A DNA stretch of 64,000 nucleotides from CAZSSM01 sp964609385 (GCA_964609385.1 CAZSSM010000005.1:62001-126000), one strand, 5' to 3'. Positions 25,210-35,087 are shown, counted from the first letter of the stretch. The notes: generated by a model not told the origin, from the sequence alone. Translations and numbers: made by a program.

Positions 25210-27708
25210 ATGGATCTGTCGTTCTTCCCCCCTCTGTTTGCCTTCGCCAGCACCGAGGCGGCCGGAGCCGTCGAGGCCGGGACGCAGGCGGTCAGTAACC
25301 CTTGGCCGCAGCCTCTCCGAACGCTCTGCCAGTACCTCTACATCTATGGGAATCCGCAACTGACTTTCTCGGGCGATTTGCGCGTGCTCGGGAACGTTGC
25401 GAGTTGGATCACCACGCTCGGCCTCTTTTCGCTGCTCGGCTGGTTTGGCTACCTGATCGTCGGCTCGTTCCAGCAGCGTCGAAAAGCTGCGCTGGATGCC
25501 CTCGATTACGTCGCCCTCACCGCATTAATCGGTGTGCTCGGCACGATCTTCTATCAGGTCTACTTGACGACTCAGATGGAGGCGACCTCTACCGAGATCC
25601 CCACCATCTCCGGCCTCAATATCCCGGTGACACTCGGTCTATTCCTGCTCTTCGGTACCTTCGTTTTTGTCTGGGTCGAGCGAGCGATCTGGACTAGTGC
25701 GGTCAGCCAGGAATCGAAGTTCGATCGCAACCTGTTGATCTTGACCCACGTGCTCGCCCCGATCGGCCCCACCTTGGCGGTTCTCCTGCCCAGCTTCATT
25801 TCGATGAGCTACCTGAATGAGAGCCCTCCACTGACGCGAGTTGCGGAGGCCGGGTTCTCAGTCTCGGCGACTTACATGGGCACAGCGATCCTGCTGTCCT
25901 TATTAGGGAAGCTCTTGGGCGAGTTCGCGAAACTCCGAGGCCGTCGGCTCTACAGCATCGCCTGGCTAACTGTGGCCGAGTCGAACCGCCGGATGCGAGC
26001 CCTCTGGATCATGCTGGCGGTCTTCGGCGTCCTGCTCCTCTTCACCGACTGGTTCCTCGTGCCCACCCGCGCCGCTGAGACCGGTAGCCTCTACACCGGC
26101 ACGATCGCCTTTACGTGCTCCTTGCTGATCATGAGCATGGTCATCTTCCTGACCCCGCTCAGCCTGCCCAACGATATTCAGAACCAGACCATCTACACGG
26201 TCGTTTCCAAACCGGTCAGCCGACTCGAGCTGGTCTGGGGCCGGATCTTCGGCTTCATGGGTTTGATCACTCTGCTCCTGGTCATTTTCGGTATCGTTAG
26301 CGCCCTCTATGTGGTCCGGAACGTCCAGATCCAGAAGGACCGCCTTGCAGAGCAGCAAGCTGAGGCGGAGGAATTGAACAACGAACGGCTCGTCGAGCGA
26401 GCCAAGTTCTCGCTCCTCCAGTTGGAGAAGCGGATGTCGGCTCGACAACGGATCGACGGCATCCTCACCTTCATCGATTCCCGAGGTCAGCCCCAGCCGA
26501 TCGGCATCGACGTCGGCAGCGAACTGCGGACCCGGAGCCACATCGAAGGGGCGACCCAATCGGCGGCCATCTGGCAGTTCGCCCCCAAGATCCGCGACCC
26601 GTTGGACGGCCGTCGTGTGCTCAACCGTCGGGTCCCTGTGGAGGATCTGCTCCGACCCGGCTCGATCGAAGCACTGCTGAACCGCCAACTCCTGCTTGCC
26701 TTCCAGAACCGTGAGGCGGAGAGGGCCCGTGCGGCGGCGAATCTCACGGCGGAGCGGTCGCAAGAATTGGTGCGCGGCATCCAAGAGAACGATCAGGAAA
26801 TCGAGCAGCTCCAAGGCCAGATCGATCAGCTCAAGCGTCAGGAAGACGAACTCCAAGAGCAACTGACTGAGGCCCGGCAGTCGGGAGATGGGGGTGCTCA
26901 GGACCGAATTCAGCGCCAGATTAATCGGCTTCATTCGCCGCCGATTCCGTTGGAGATGACCTTCAACGTTTACCGGACCACCAAGGGCGACCTGGGTAAG
27001 CCGGTCTACGCCAGCTTGGACGTCGTCAACGAACTCACCGACACCCGCGAGCGGGTCGTCTTCCCGGTCCGCGAATACTACACCAACGAGCTGTTCATCC
27101 CCGCTGAGGTCCTGGCCGGTTCCAATGGTCAGCTCCGGGTCGTGGTCCGTTGCCTGACGCCACAGCAGTACCTCGGCATGGCCGCGGAAGACCTGTACTT
27201 TGTCTACAGCGAGGGCGACTACTTCATTAACTTCATGAAGGGGATGATCGGTGTCTGGCTGCAGGCGTTGGTCCTGACGACGATCGCCGTCTTCGCCGGC
27301 ACCTTCCTGCGATGGCCGGTGGCCCTCCTGACGACGATCATGTTCTTCATCGCCGGCCAGGTCGCGTTCGCCTTCCTCGTTGGTTTCGCCAACCCGACCA
27401 TGGAGGGCGGTGGTCCCTTCGAAGCGCTGATTCGGCTGCTCAACGGCAGCAACCAGATGGAGAACCTGGGCGACTCGCTCCCGGTCCTGACGGCCAAGTC
27501 GCTCGACACGATCGTCAGACCGGTCATGAGCCGACTGGTCTACCTGGTGCCGAACCTGAACGCCTTCGACTACTCCAACCGGGTCGCCTCCGGCTACGCG
27601 GTCACCTGGTCCGAGTTGCTGGGCACCGGCCTCCTGGCCTTGGGATACTTCCTTCCCTTCTCCATTGCCGCCTATCTGATTCTCAAGCGACGTGAGGTGG
27701 CCGCATGA
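25210..27708 (+). CDS. ABC-2 type permease with coiled-coil insert
   Basis: 832 residues from ATG 25210, chosen because it starts a membrane-type N-terminus (MDLSFFPPLFAFAS). Eight or more hydrophobic segments are arranged as six in the first 400 residues and a cluster at the C-terminus (VWLQALVLTTIAVFAGTFL and later). Between them a soluble stretch of about 330 residues includes a coiled coil (ENDQEIEQLQGQIDQLKRQE) and a beta-rich domain (IPLEMTFNVYRTTKGDLG). The sequence SLPNDIQNQTIYTVVSKPVS fits ABC-2 permeases encoded near such ATPases. The stop overlaps the start of the next gene by 4 bases (ATGA). Confidence 0.85.
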   Translation: MDLSFFPPLFAFASTEAAGAVEAGTQAVSNPWPQPLRTLCQYLYIYGNPQLTFSGDLRVLGNVASWITTLGLFSLLGWFGYLIVGSFQQRRKAALDALDYVALTALIGVLGTIFYQVYLTTQMEATSTEIPTISGLNIPVTLGLFLLFGTFVFVWVERAIWTSAVSQESKFDRNLLILTHVLAPIGPTLAVLLPSFISMSYLNESPPLTRVAEAGFSVSATYMGTAILLSLLGKLLGEFAKLRGRRLYSIAWLTVAESNRRMRALWIMLAVFGVLLLFTDWFLVPTRAAETGSLYTGTIAFTCSLLIMSMVIFLTPLSLPNDIQNQTIYTVVSKPVSRLELVWGRIFGFMGLITLLLVIFGIVSALYVVRNVQIQKDRLAEQQAEAEELNNERLVERAKFSLLQLEKRMSARQRIDGILTFIDSRGQPQPIGIDVGSELRTRSHIEGATQSAAIWQFAPKIRDPLDGRRVLNRRVPVEDLLRPGSIEALLNRQLLLAFQNREAERARAAANLTAERSQELVRGIQENDQEIEQLQGQIDQLKRQEDELQEQLTEARQSGDGGAQDRIQRQINRLHSPPIPLEMTFNVYRTTKGDLGKPVYASLDVVNELTDTRERVVFPVREYYTNELFIPAEVLAGSNGQLRVVVRCLTPQQYLGMAAEDLYFVYSEGDYFINFMKGMIGVWLQALVLTTIAVFAGTFLRWPVALLTTIMFFIAGQVAFAFLVGFANPTMEGGGPFEALIRLLNGSNQMENLGDSLPVLTAKSLDTIVRPVMSRLVYLVPNLNAFDYSNRVASGYAVTWSELLGTGLLALGYFLPFSIAAYLILKRREVAA

Positions 27709-29183
27709 GCGCCAAGACTAAGCCCGCCAATCAGCAGTCGAACGCCGCCCGAACCAAGCTCATCTACGGCGGCTGCATCATGGTCCTGTTCGTCGTGATG
27801 TTCTACTACAACCAGTTCCTCGCCGAGCGGAAAGTCGACGACTACAAGCTCGACGAGTCAGCGCTGGGTAAGATCGACTCGGACAGCTTCATGCTCAAGA
27901 TCGCCCAGCTCTGCGGGATGCGTGGCGTCACCGCCAACGTCCTCTGGATGCAGTCGATCAATCTGTCCCGGAGCCACGAGTGGGACAAGATGGCCAACAC
28001 CGTCGACCGGATCACCACGCTCCAGCCCCACTTCCTCTCGGTCTGGAGCTTTCAGGGCTGGAACCTGGCGTACAACGTCTCGGTCGAGTGGGACGCGCCC
28101 GAGGATAAGTACTCCTGGATCAAGAAGGGGGTCAACTTCCTCAAGCGTGGCGTGACCAAGAACGAAAAGTCGCCCGACTTGCTCTGGGACACCGCCTGGA
28201 CCTACTATCACAAGTTTGGCTCGGCCGACGAGGCAGTGATCTTACGTCGCCTGCTCGTCGACGACACGGACGAAGACTTCAAGCGGGTCAACTACGTCGA
28301 CCCGACCCGGAGCAGCGACGAGCGTTCGGTGATCTACGACGACAACTTTCAGCTCTCCCGAGGCTGGTTCTACAAGGCGATCAACCTCATTGACAAGGGC
28401 GAGAACCGTCTGTTCACCGGCGGCGGTTCGGAGAACGATCTGCCCATGGAGTTCGTCGACCCGATCAAGCAGCGCAAGGGGCGTCCCAACGACCTCGTCT
28501 TCTTCACAAAGGCCGCTTCGGCTCAGACCAAGTATGCCGAAAGCTTGGAGAAGACCAGCGTCCTGGGCCGACCGGCCCGCTTCGGTGAGGTCGCTCAGCT
28601 CCAGTGGGAACGTGCCATCGAGGATTGGGAGCTTTTCGGCATCCGCTCCTTCGAGGTCGGTAACCACCTAACCGACGACGAAGGCAACTACGAACTCGTC
28701 CAGATCGGCGACTCCCTTTACCCGGATCGTCTCGAACAGCTCTCCGACAACCAGGCGTATTGGACTGAACGTTGGGGTCGTCAGGTCAACTACCCGTACT
28801 GGTACGAACGTGCCCAGGCCGAATCCACCGAGGAGGGCGTCGAAGCGCGTCGCTACTTCTACGAGGGCAGCATCGCCTACAAGCTCGGGGAGTTCGAAGC
28901 CGCTGTTGATAAGTTCCAAAGCGGTTTGATCATCTGGGAAGACCTGCTTAGAGACTACCCGAACTTCGGGCGAGCCACCCTGAGCCAAGAGAACAATGGC
29001 TTGTTGGCCAAGCGTTACATCCTCGCTCTCCGCCAGCTCGGCGAAGAGGCCGACGAGGACACGCCGTTCCTCCAAGAGGCCCTCGAGCTTTCCGAAGACG
29101 TCCAACTCGACCCGTTCGACGCCATCGATATGGGCTTGGTCTCCGAGGCCGAACTCACCAACGCTTTGCAGGGTTCCAACTGA
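27705..29183 (+). CDS. Membrane-anchored TPR-like protein, partner of the ABC cluster
   Basis: 492 residues. The start ATG overlaps the permease stop (ATGA), so translation is probably coupled. A single membrane helix (LIYGGCIMVLFVVMFYY, about 19-35) is followed by a large helical domain with TPR-like pairs (RITTLQPHFLSVWSFQGWNL; AYKLGEFEAAVDKFQSGLII). It probably sits on the periplasmic face with the ABC transporter. Rich in Trp and Tyr. No catalytic motif. A strong terminator follows at 29262. Function unknown. Confidence 0.85.
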   Translation: MSAKTKPANQQSNAARTKLIYGGCIMVLFVVMFYYNQFLAERKVDDYKLDESALGKIDSDSFMLKIAQLCGMRGVTANVLWMQSINLSRSHEWDKMANTVDRITTLQPHFLSVWSFQGWNLAYNVSVEWDAPEDKYSWIKKGVNFLKRGVTKNEKSPDLLWDTAWTYYHKFGSADEAVILRRLLVDDTDEDFKRVNYVDPTRSSDERSVIYDDNFQLSRGWFYKAINLIDKGENRLFTGGGSENDLPMEFVDPIKQRKGRPNDLVFFTKAASAQTKYAESLEKTSVLGRPARFGEVAQLQWERAIEDWELFGIRSFEVGNHLTDDEGNYELVQIGDSLYPDRLEQLSDNQAYWTERWGRQVNYPYWYERAQAESTEEGVEARRYFYEGSIAYKLGEFEAAVDKFQSGLIIWEDLLRDYPNFGRATLSQENNGLLAKRYILALRQLGEEADEDTPFLQEALELSEDVQLDPFDAIDMGLVSEAELTNALQGSN

Positions 29184-29261
29184 TCGACTGTCCGGGTCTT
29201 CGATGATGAGCGATCGTTGACGCTTAGATTCGTTTCGACTCGACGGTGATTTCAATATGAT

Positions 29262-29300
29262 CGGGCGTGGCTGAGGTCTTTCGGTCACGCCCGTTTTCTC
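29262..29300 (+). terminator. Intrinsic terminator of the ABC/TPR operon
   Basis: CGGGCGTG (29262-29269) pairs with CACGCCCG (29286-29293) across a 16-base loop; TTTTCTC follows directly. It is about 80 bases past the stop of the TPR-like gene and before mqnD. Confidence 0.82.
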
Positions 29301-29387
29301 GTTAAGCCCGGTTGTGCTGACCGTCTCCTTTCGAGCGTCGACACGCCTGTTCCGCCCTGTCCGAACAGCCTTGAGAGAGGTAGCTCC

Positions 29388-30245
29388 ATGAGCGCGGAGA
29401 ACGCGGTCCGTACCCTGCGGGTCGGCCATAGCCCCGACGCCGACGACGCCTTCATGTTCTATGCTCTGACGCATGAGAAGATCGACACCGGTTCGCTCCG
29501 ATTCACCCATCAGCTCGAGGACATCGAGACGCTGAACCAGCGGGCGCGTCGGGGCGAGTTGGAGATCTCGGCGGTCAGCATCCACGCCTTCGCTTACTTG
29601 ACCGAAACCTATGCCCTACTCGCCTCGGGCTCGAGCATGGGAGACAAGTACGGTCCGAAGGTGGTCACCCGCGAGCCGTCGACGATCGACGACCTGAAGC
29701 GTCGGGACGTGACGATCGCGATCCCCGGCCCGTTGACGACCGCCTACCTGACGACTCAGCTCTGCTTCGGGCGCGACGCCAAGACGACCGCGATGCCCTT
29801 CGACCAGATCCTCCCAGCCGTGGCCGAGGGACGCGTCGACGCCGGCGTGATCATCCACGAGGGCCAGCTTTACTACGGCGACAAGGGGCTGCACCAGGCC
29901 GTCGACCTCGGCGTCTGGTGGCACGAGCAGACCGGACTCCCCCTGCCCTTGGGCGGCAATGTGGTCCGCAAGGATCTCGGCGAGGAGACCATCGTCGAGG
30001 TCGCGCGCCTGCTCAAGGAGAGCATCCAGTACGGGCTCGACCATCGACAGGAAGCGCTTGATTACGCCCTGGAGTACGCCCGCGACCTCGACCCGAACTT
30101 GGCCGATCGGTTCGTTGGGATGTACGTCAACGACTGGACCGTCGACTACGGCCCCATCGGTCGCGAGGCCGTGCGGACCCTGTTGACCAAAGCACACGAA
30201 GCTGGCATCATCCCCGAGCCGGTCGAGGTCGCATTTGTCGGCTGA
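29388..30245 (+). CDS. mqnD: 1,4-dihydroxy-6-naphthoate synthase
   Basis: 285 residues with GAGAGAGG upstream of ATG 29388. It begins with the MqnA/MqnD-type motif GHSPDADDAFMFYALT and has the periplasmic-binding-like fold: EISAVSIHAFAYL, a hinge at IAIPGPLTTAYLT, then GVIIHEGQLYYGDKGL and LPLPLGGNVVRKDLG. MqnD cleaves the cyclic futalosine-derived intermediate in the menaquinone route. The SPDADD start and overall length favour MqnD over MqnA. No other mqn gene is in the window. Confidence 0.9.
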   Translation: MSAENAVRTLRVGHSPDADDAFMFYALTHEKIDTGSLRFTHQLEDIETLNQRARRGELEISAVSIHAFAYLTETYALLASGSSMGDKYGPKVVTREPSTIDDLKRRDVTIAIPGPLTTAYLTTQLCFGRDAKTTAMPFDQILPAVAEGRVDAGVIIHEGQLYYGDKGLHQAVDLGVWWHEQTGLPLPLGGNVVRKDLGEETIVEVARLLKESIQYGLDHRQEALDYALEYARDLDPNLADRFVGMYVNDWTVDYGPIGREAVRTLLTKAHEAGIIPEPVEVAFVG

Positions 30246-30319
30246 CCCTTTCGACATGAGGGAACCGAGATCCGGACCGATCTCGTGACCACCCCGATGA
30301 TCGTTGTGGAGGTGCTCCC

Positions 30320-30931
30320 ATGGCCGAGATCCTCGCGCAACTCTTGACCCTCCGTGACCAGCCCGTCGATGTACTCGTGGCCGGTCCCCGCTCGGGTCGG
30401 CCGATTCTCTTGCTCCATGGCGCCAGCTTCTCGGCGGAGACCTGGCGCGAGATCGGCACGCTCGAGGTCCTCGCCGATGCGGGCTACCGAGCTGTCGCGG
30501 TCCACCTCCACGGTCGCGGACGCACACCGGCCGATCTCGGGATCCTGACGCCGAAGACCTGGCTGCTCGCCGCCCTCGACACACTCGAAGCCGAGGTCTG
30601 GGACACGCCACGCCCGGTCGTCGTGACCCCCTCGATGAGCGGGCGATACGCCTTACCCGTGGCGGCTGAGCATCCCGAGCGGTTCGCCGGCATGGTCGCC
30701 GTTGCTCCGGTGGCGATCCCGTCGCACCTCAAGAATCTCACCCGCTTCACCGCGCCGGTGCTGGCCCTCTGGGGAGAGAACGACCGCACCATCCCGCTCG
30801 AACAGGCCGATCAGCTCGTCGCCGCCGTCCCGAACGGCCGCAAGGTGATCATCCCCGGAGGCAGACACGCCGTCTACATGGGCGCCCCCGAGACGTTCAA
30901 CAAAATCCTGATAGACTTCATTTGCGAATAG
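30320..30931 (+). CDS. ABHD14-like alpha/beta hydrolase
   Basis: 203 residues, GGAGG before ATG 30320. The oxyanion segment is ILLLHGASFSAETW; GTLEVLADAGYRAVAVHLHG follows; the nucleophile is Ser105 in TPSMSGRYALP, the S-P-S-x-S-G form seen in ABHD14 proteins rather than GxSxG; the acid is Asp155 (WGENDRT) and the histidine His183 (GRHAVY). Human ABHD14B hydrolyses esters and acetyl groups; the bacterial substrate is unknown. It starts 75 bases after mqnD and may share its transcript. Confidence 0.88.
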   Translation: MAEILAQLLTLRDQPVDVLVAGPRSGRPILLLHGASFSAETWREIGTLEVLADAGYRAVAVHLHGRGRTPADLGILTPKTWLLAALDTLEAEVWDTPRPVVVTPSMSGRYALPVAAEHPERFAGMVAVAPVAIPSHLKNLTRFTAPVLALWGENDRTIPLEQADQLVAAVPNGRKVIIPGGRHAVYMGAPETFNKILIDFICE

Positions 30932-30969
30932 CTGCAATCCTCGAACGCATGATGACCCCCCCGAAAACT

Positions 30970-30998
30970 TTGGCAATTTGGCTGAACCTCGATATTCT
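30970..30998 (+). promoter_or_regulatory. Promoter-like pair entering a pseudogene antisense
   Basis: TTGGCA (30970-30975) and TATTCT (30993-30998) are 17 bases apart on the plus strand. No plus-strand gene follows; transcription would run antisense into the 3' end of the broken gene at 31042. It may be chance in an AT-richer patch or start an antisense RNA. Confidence 0.3.
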
Positions 30999-31041
30999 GT
31001 CTTGGTTTAACGACGTTTTCGTAAGAGTTATTTGTTTCTAG

Positions 31042-32575
31042 CTAATTACTTATCGTTTCCGAAGGTTTCTTGTCCGAACAAGCGTCGTCAATTGATCCAG
31101 AACGCGCGATTTCGCTCAAAGGTACTCGGACGCCGTAGTCTTTCCCGTTACTTATAGAACGGCCTTTGGCGTAATCTTCTTGATTGAGAATGATGTGACC
31201 ACCGTCATCAGTTTGATCGAGGCCGAGGGAGTAAATCTCGATCGCTTCACGACTATGGCGGTAGACCATTGGTCGATCAACGAAGCGGTCGATCGGGACT
31301 TGATCGAGATAATCTGGGACGAGCGAGCTGATTCCGTCCGGCCACTCGCCGCGATCACGACGAAAACGCACCGCTGCGACCAAAACATGCATTGCGTCGC
31401 ACTGTGCTAGCCAGTCACAAGTCAAGGCGAATCGGCTCGGCGTCAAATCGTAGAGCAGACCAACCATGAGGGTATGGTTGCGCTGTGCAAGCCCGTTGTT
31501 CGAGAGTCGCACCGCTTGATCTTCCAAGATCGCGAGTGCATCTTGATAGATGGATTTGTTTCTTAACTTAGCAAAATAGCATTTGTGATTTTATTGTAGT
31601 ATTCTATACCAACAGCGTGGTTTGTTTTCAAGTAACTTGTAATGAGTGGCATCCACCTGGATCGCTGTGCAAGCTGAAGTCCCGGATTGATGTCGGCTAG
31701 AAGACGTCCTTCGATAAATCGAGCGAGGATATCGGAAAATTCGGCCCGAGCACCAAGGATGTAGGTCGCGATCGTATCGTCCAACCCAAGGCACATTAGG
31801 TGTTCCTGAGCTCGAACCAGATTGGCCTCCGACGGAACCGCACGAGATAGGATGCGTCGCATCATTGTGAAGGAAATGCTTCACAGGCGAAATCGGACCG
31901 CTCGACTGAGCGAGTCCGGTTCACTCGAGAGCGACTCAGCCGCATTGAGAACCGCAATGCAGAGAACAAACGCCTCATCGAACCTTCCGGCACCGATACA
32001 TCCTTCGATTTCAAAACAGAGCAACTGGGCGGCTGTCCTAAGGGGTTCGGCGGATCGATCCTCACGAAAAAACCGATTCAGTTCACCACCGTTAGGCCAT
32101 CGTCCTTTCGGAAGGTCGACCAGGCCGCGAAGTCGATCGATCGTCTCGGCGAATCGGAGTCGTACTTCAAGGATCCGGAATTAGACCGCGAGTGGGATGG
32201 GCTGTCGGGTTCGAATTGATTGAGGTAGTTGGTAAGCGTCACAGGATCATCAAAGTTATTGAACTCGATCACGTCCCAAAAAGGTTCGTCGATGACCTCG
32301 GGTTTCTCTTCGAATTCGGCGATCGTCTCGGAGATGAGGAGCGCGGAGTTCTCATGATCGGGTATGTCGGGCCAAGACGCCTCAAGTCCTTCGAGCGTCC
32401 AGGCCGGCGTATCGCGAACTGCTTCGGCCATCGCGTTGGCCAGACGGATCCGCGCCACGACGTCGTAGACGATTTCCGCAAGGATGATCTCGATGACTCC
32501 ACTGATCAGAATCCACCGCCATCGCCGGCCTCGCTTCGGGATAGGTTTGTTAGATTCCGGCAATTCGACCGGCAT
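31042..32575 (-). pseudogene. Decayed helical membrane-anchored protein (two frameshifts and one stop)
   Basis: Three minus-strand segments in successive frames read as one protein of about 500 residues. Segment 1 (32575-32078) has a basic start, a membrane helix (WRWILISGVIEIILAEIVYD) and ends at a TGA. Segment 2, shifted (about 32080-31563), runs from LNRFFREDRSAEPLRTAAQL through FEIEGCIGAGRFDEAFVLCI, is cut by an in-frame TGA after SRAVRFRL (about 31880), then continues MMRRILSRAVPSEANLVRAQ. Segment 3, shifted again (about 31570-31042), contains VAAVRFRRDRGEWPDGISSL, VPDYLDQVPIDRF and YSLGLDQTDDGGH. That order matches a common planctomycete protein type of unknown function. GC is lower than in neighbours. 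Sequencing error is possible but three lesions argue for decay. Confidence 0.72.
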
Positions 32576-32647
32576 ATGTAGCTTTGAGTGGGACACAGTG
32601 ATGCTCAGTCGCCTAAGTGATTCGATCCCCAGAGGGTAATCCGACAT

Positions 32648-32999
32648 GATCCACGTCGTTGTGGATTCGTCTGATCTCCGAAAAGAGTATACCCCAGGAC
32701 GATCGCCGGATCGAGCCGCCAGTTATTCGATGGTTACGAAGAACAGCGCCCGTAGCCGAAGTCGAATCGGGCATGGAGTCACAGGTTCTTCGCGATGTCC
32801 AGGTCATCGCTTCGGAGAGGTCTGTCGCGACCTTGAGAGTCGATCGAGCCGATGGCGGAGGCGCATTTGGGTATTCGTCTCGAGGAGAAACGCGAACGGC
32901 CGAGCCCGTTGGTGGGCTCGGCCGTTGAGGAGCTGACATCGTTGCCCTTGCCGATATGATGTCGGCGGATTGGCGGGACTTATCGCGACACCGCTTGGA
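32648..32999. other. Intergenic region after the Ctp protease gene
   Basis: 352 bases between the pseudogene start and the Ctp stop. It holds the strong hairpin at 32895-32926. Short open frames look non-coding. Confidence 0.55.
32895..32926 (-). terminator. Strong hairpin terminator after ctp
   Basis: A perfect 13-bp stem, AACGGCCGAGCCC (32895-32907) and its complement (32914-32926), closes a 6-base loop. On the minus strand a T-containing but broken tract (CGCGTTTCTCC) follows. About 75 bases past the Ctp stop. Confidence 0.65.
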
Positions 33000-35087
33000 T
33001 CAGCGGTTGCGGATCGGGACAGCGGCAAGCATGTTCCGACGCTTGAGGTCGTCGTAGTAGTCGGCGAGGATGGTCAGGACTTCTTCCTTGTAGTAGTCGA
33101 GGGGCCAGACTTGTCGTCGACGCTTACGGGCCTCGTCGCGGAGCTGCTCCTCGGTCTTGCCGCGATTCTCCTCGTTGCTGAGCGCGAGGTAGCGTTCGCG
33201 ATACTTCTCGCGGCTGAGCGGGATCTGCTTGACGTCGCGATAGCGGTCGCGGACCTCTCGACGCTCACGCTCGGTCTGAAACTCGTCATTGGCCTCGCGG
33301 CGCTGCTCGGAACGAGCCCGAAGACGCTCGACCAGCGGATCGATGACCAGCGCGAACCGGTCGTGTCGCTTCTCGGGGACCACGTTGAAGGCTAAGGCGT
33401 TCTCGGCGGTCTCTTCGCCGAAGTCCTCGAAATCGAGCGCGGTCGGCAGCAGGATGTCGGGCTTGACCCCCTCGATCTGGGTGCTCTCGCCGTTGGCCCG
33501 GTAGAACTGCTGGACCGTCACCTTCAAGGCTCCCAGCGCGGGCAGGCGTTCGTCGCGGAGGAACTCGTTGATCGGTAGGATCGTTTGGACGGTCCCCTTC
33601 CCGAAGGTGCTGGAGTCGCCAATGATCAGGCCGCGCTGGTAATCCTTGATGACGCCGGCGAAGATCTCCGAGGCGCTGGCGCTCTGCTTGTTGATCAGGA
33701 CCGCCATCGGTCCATCCCAGGCCGTGCCGGGATTCTCGTCGTTGAGCGCCTGGATGCCCGCAGCGTTGCGGACCTGGACGACCGGACCGCGGTCGATGAA
33801 CAGACCGGACAGCTCGATCGCCTCCAGGAGCAGCCCACCGCCATTGTACTGGAGGTCGATGAGGACCACATCGACGTCCTTGTTGCTGAACGAGCGGAGG
33901 ATCCGACGGCAGTCCTCGGTGACGCTGACGACCTCCTCCTCGTTCTCGGCGATGGCCGGCGAGTTGCCGTAGAACGTCGGGATCTTAATGACGCCGATTC
34001 TGACCGGCTCGCCCCCCTCGACGGGACGCTCATGGATCACGCTCTTGGCGCGCTGATCGACCAGGTTGATCTTCTCGCGGATCAACTCGTAGATCCGACG
34101 CTCTTCCATCCCACGCGGCACGACGATCAAGCGGATCTTCGTCCCTCGCTTGCCGCGGATGTACTGGACGACGTCGGTCAGCTTCATCTCGGCGAACTCG
34201 AGGGTCTCGCCCTCCTCGTCCAACTCGATGCCGACGATCCGATCCTCAGGCTGGAGCCGGCCGTCCTTGTCGGCGGCGCCTCCAGGGACGACATCTTCGA
34301 CGACCGGCAGGCCGTCCTCGCTCCGGAGCGTTGCCCCGATGCCCTCAAGGTTCAGCTCTAAGGCGACCTGCGAGAAGTTCTGCCAGGTCTCATCGCTCCA
34401 GTAATCGCTGTGCGGATCGATGGCGCGGGTGAGGCTACCGAGGTAGGTCTCCAACAGCTCTTCTTCGTCGAACTGGTTGAACCGCCGATTAATGTCCCGA
34501 TAGCGGATCAGGAGCCGCTCGCGGGACTTGTCCAGATCGGTGCCGGAAAACTCGTACTGGAGCAGGTCGAGCTTGAGCCGCTTGCGCCAGCGGTCGCGGG
34601 CCTCGTCGTCGTCGGCCGGGTAGTCCATCAGTTCGGGATCGGCCGCAATCGTCTCGTCGATCGAGAAGTCGAACTCGCCGGCCAGCAACTCCTCGACCAT
34701 GGTGAAGCGCTGCTCGCGACGCTCCAGGTAACGGTCGAAGACCTCGAACGCGAAGCTGAGATTGTCCCGGGCCTGGATCTGATCGTCGAGGTTCAGACGC
34801 GATTTGACGAACTCGTCGACATCCGCCTTCAGGAAGATGTCCTTACGGGGATCGAGGGCCTCCAAATAGTTGTCGTACCAACGCGCTGAGAGGTCGTCGT
34901 TGAGCTGTGGCTTGGACAGGTGTTGGCGTTTGAGCAGCTCGGCGACGATCAAGGCGGTGATTTGGTCGTTGCCACGCGGGCGGAGATCGGGCCGCTGGGC
35001 GCCAACGATGACGAACGTCAAGGCCACAGCGAACAGGCAAGCCGCGATCGGAACGACTCGTAGGCGCGTTAGCGCAAATCGTTGCAT
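33000..35087 (-). CDS. Carboxy-terminal processing (tail-specific) protease, S41A
   Basis: About 695 residues. ATG 35087 is preferred to 35096 because AGGGA then sits at a usual distance. An N-terminal signal/anchor (LRVVPIAACLFAVALTFVIVG) is followed by a helical region (SARWYDNYLEALDPRKDIFL; TRAIDPHSDYWSDETWQNF), a PDZ domain (GATLRSEDGLPVVEDVVPGG onward) and the S41 core with catalytic Ser in NKQSASASEIFAG and Lys in TFGKGTVQTILP. The usual NNGGG is YNGGG. A long charged C-terminal extension resembles Prc. It should degrade or trim periplasmic proteins from the C-terminus. Confidence 0.94.
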   Translation of the reverse strand: MQRFALTRLRVVPIAACLFAVALTFVIVGAQRPDLRPRGNDQITALIVAELLKRQHLSKPQLNDDLSARWYDNYLEALDPRKDIFLKADVDEFVKSRLNLDDQIQARDNLSFAFEVFDRYLERREQRFTMVEELLAGEFDFSIDETIAADPELMDYPADDDEARDRWRKRLKLDLLQYEFSGTDLDKSRERLLIRYRDINRRFNQFDEEELLETYLGSLTRAIDPHSDYWSDETWQNFSQVALELNLEGIGATLRSEDGLPVVEDVVPGGAADKDGRLQPEDRIVGIELDEEGETLEFAEMKLTDVVQYIRGKRGTKIRLIVVPRGMEERRIYELIREKINLVDQRAKSVIHERPVEGGEPVRIGVIKIPTFYGNSPAIAENEEEVVSVTEDCRRILRSFSNKDVDVVLIDLQYNGGGLLLEAIELSGLFIDRGPVVQVRNAAGIQALNDENPGTAWDGPMAVLINKQSASASEIFAGVIKDYQRGLIIGDSSTFGKGTVQTILPINEFLRDERLPALGALKVTVQQFYRANGESTQIEGVKPDILLPTALDFEDFGEETAENALAFNVVPEKRHDRFALVIDPLVERLRARSEQRREANDEFQTERERREVRDRYRDVKQIPLSREKYRERYLALSNEENRGKTEEQLRDEARKRRRQVWPLDYYKEEVLTILADYYDDLKRRNMLAAVPIRNR

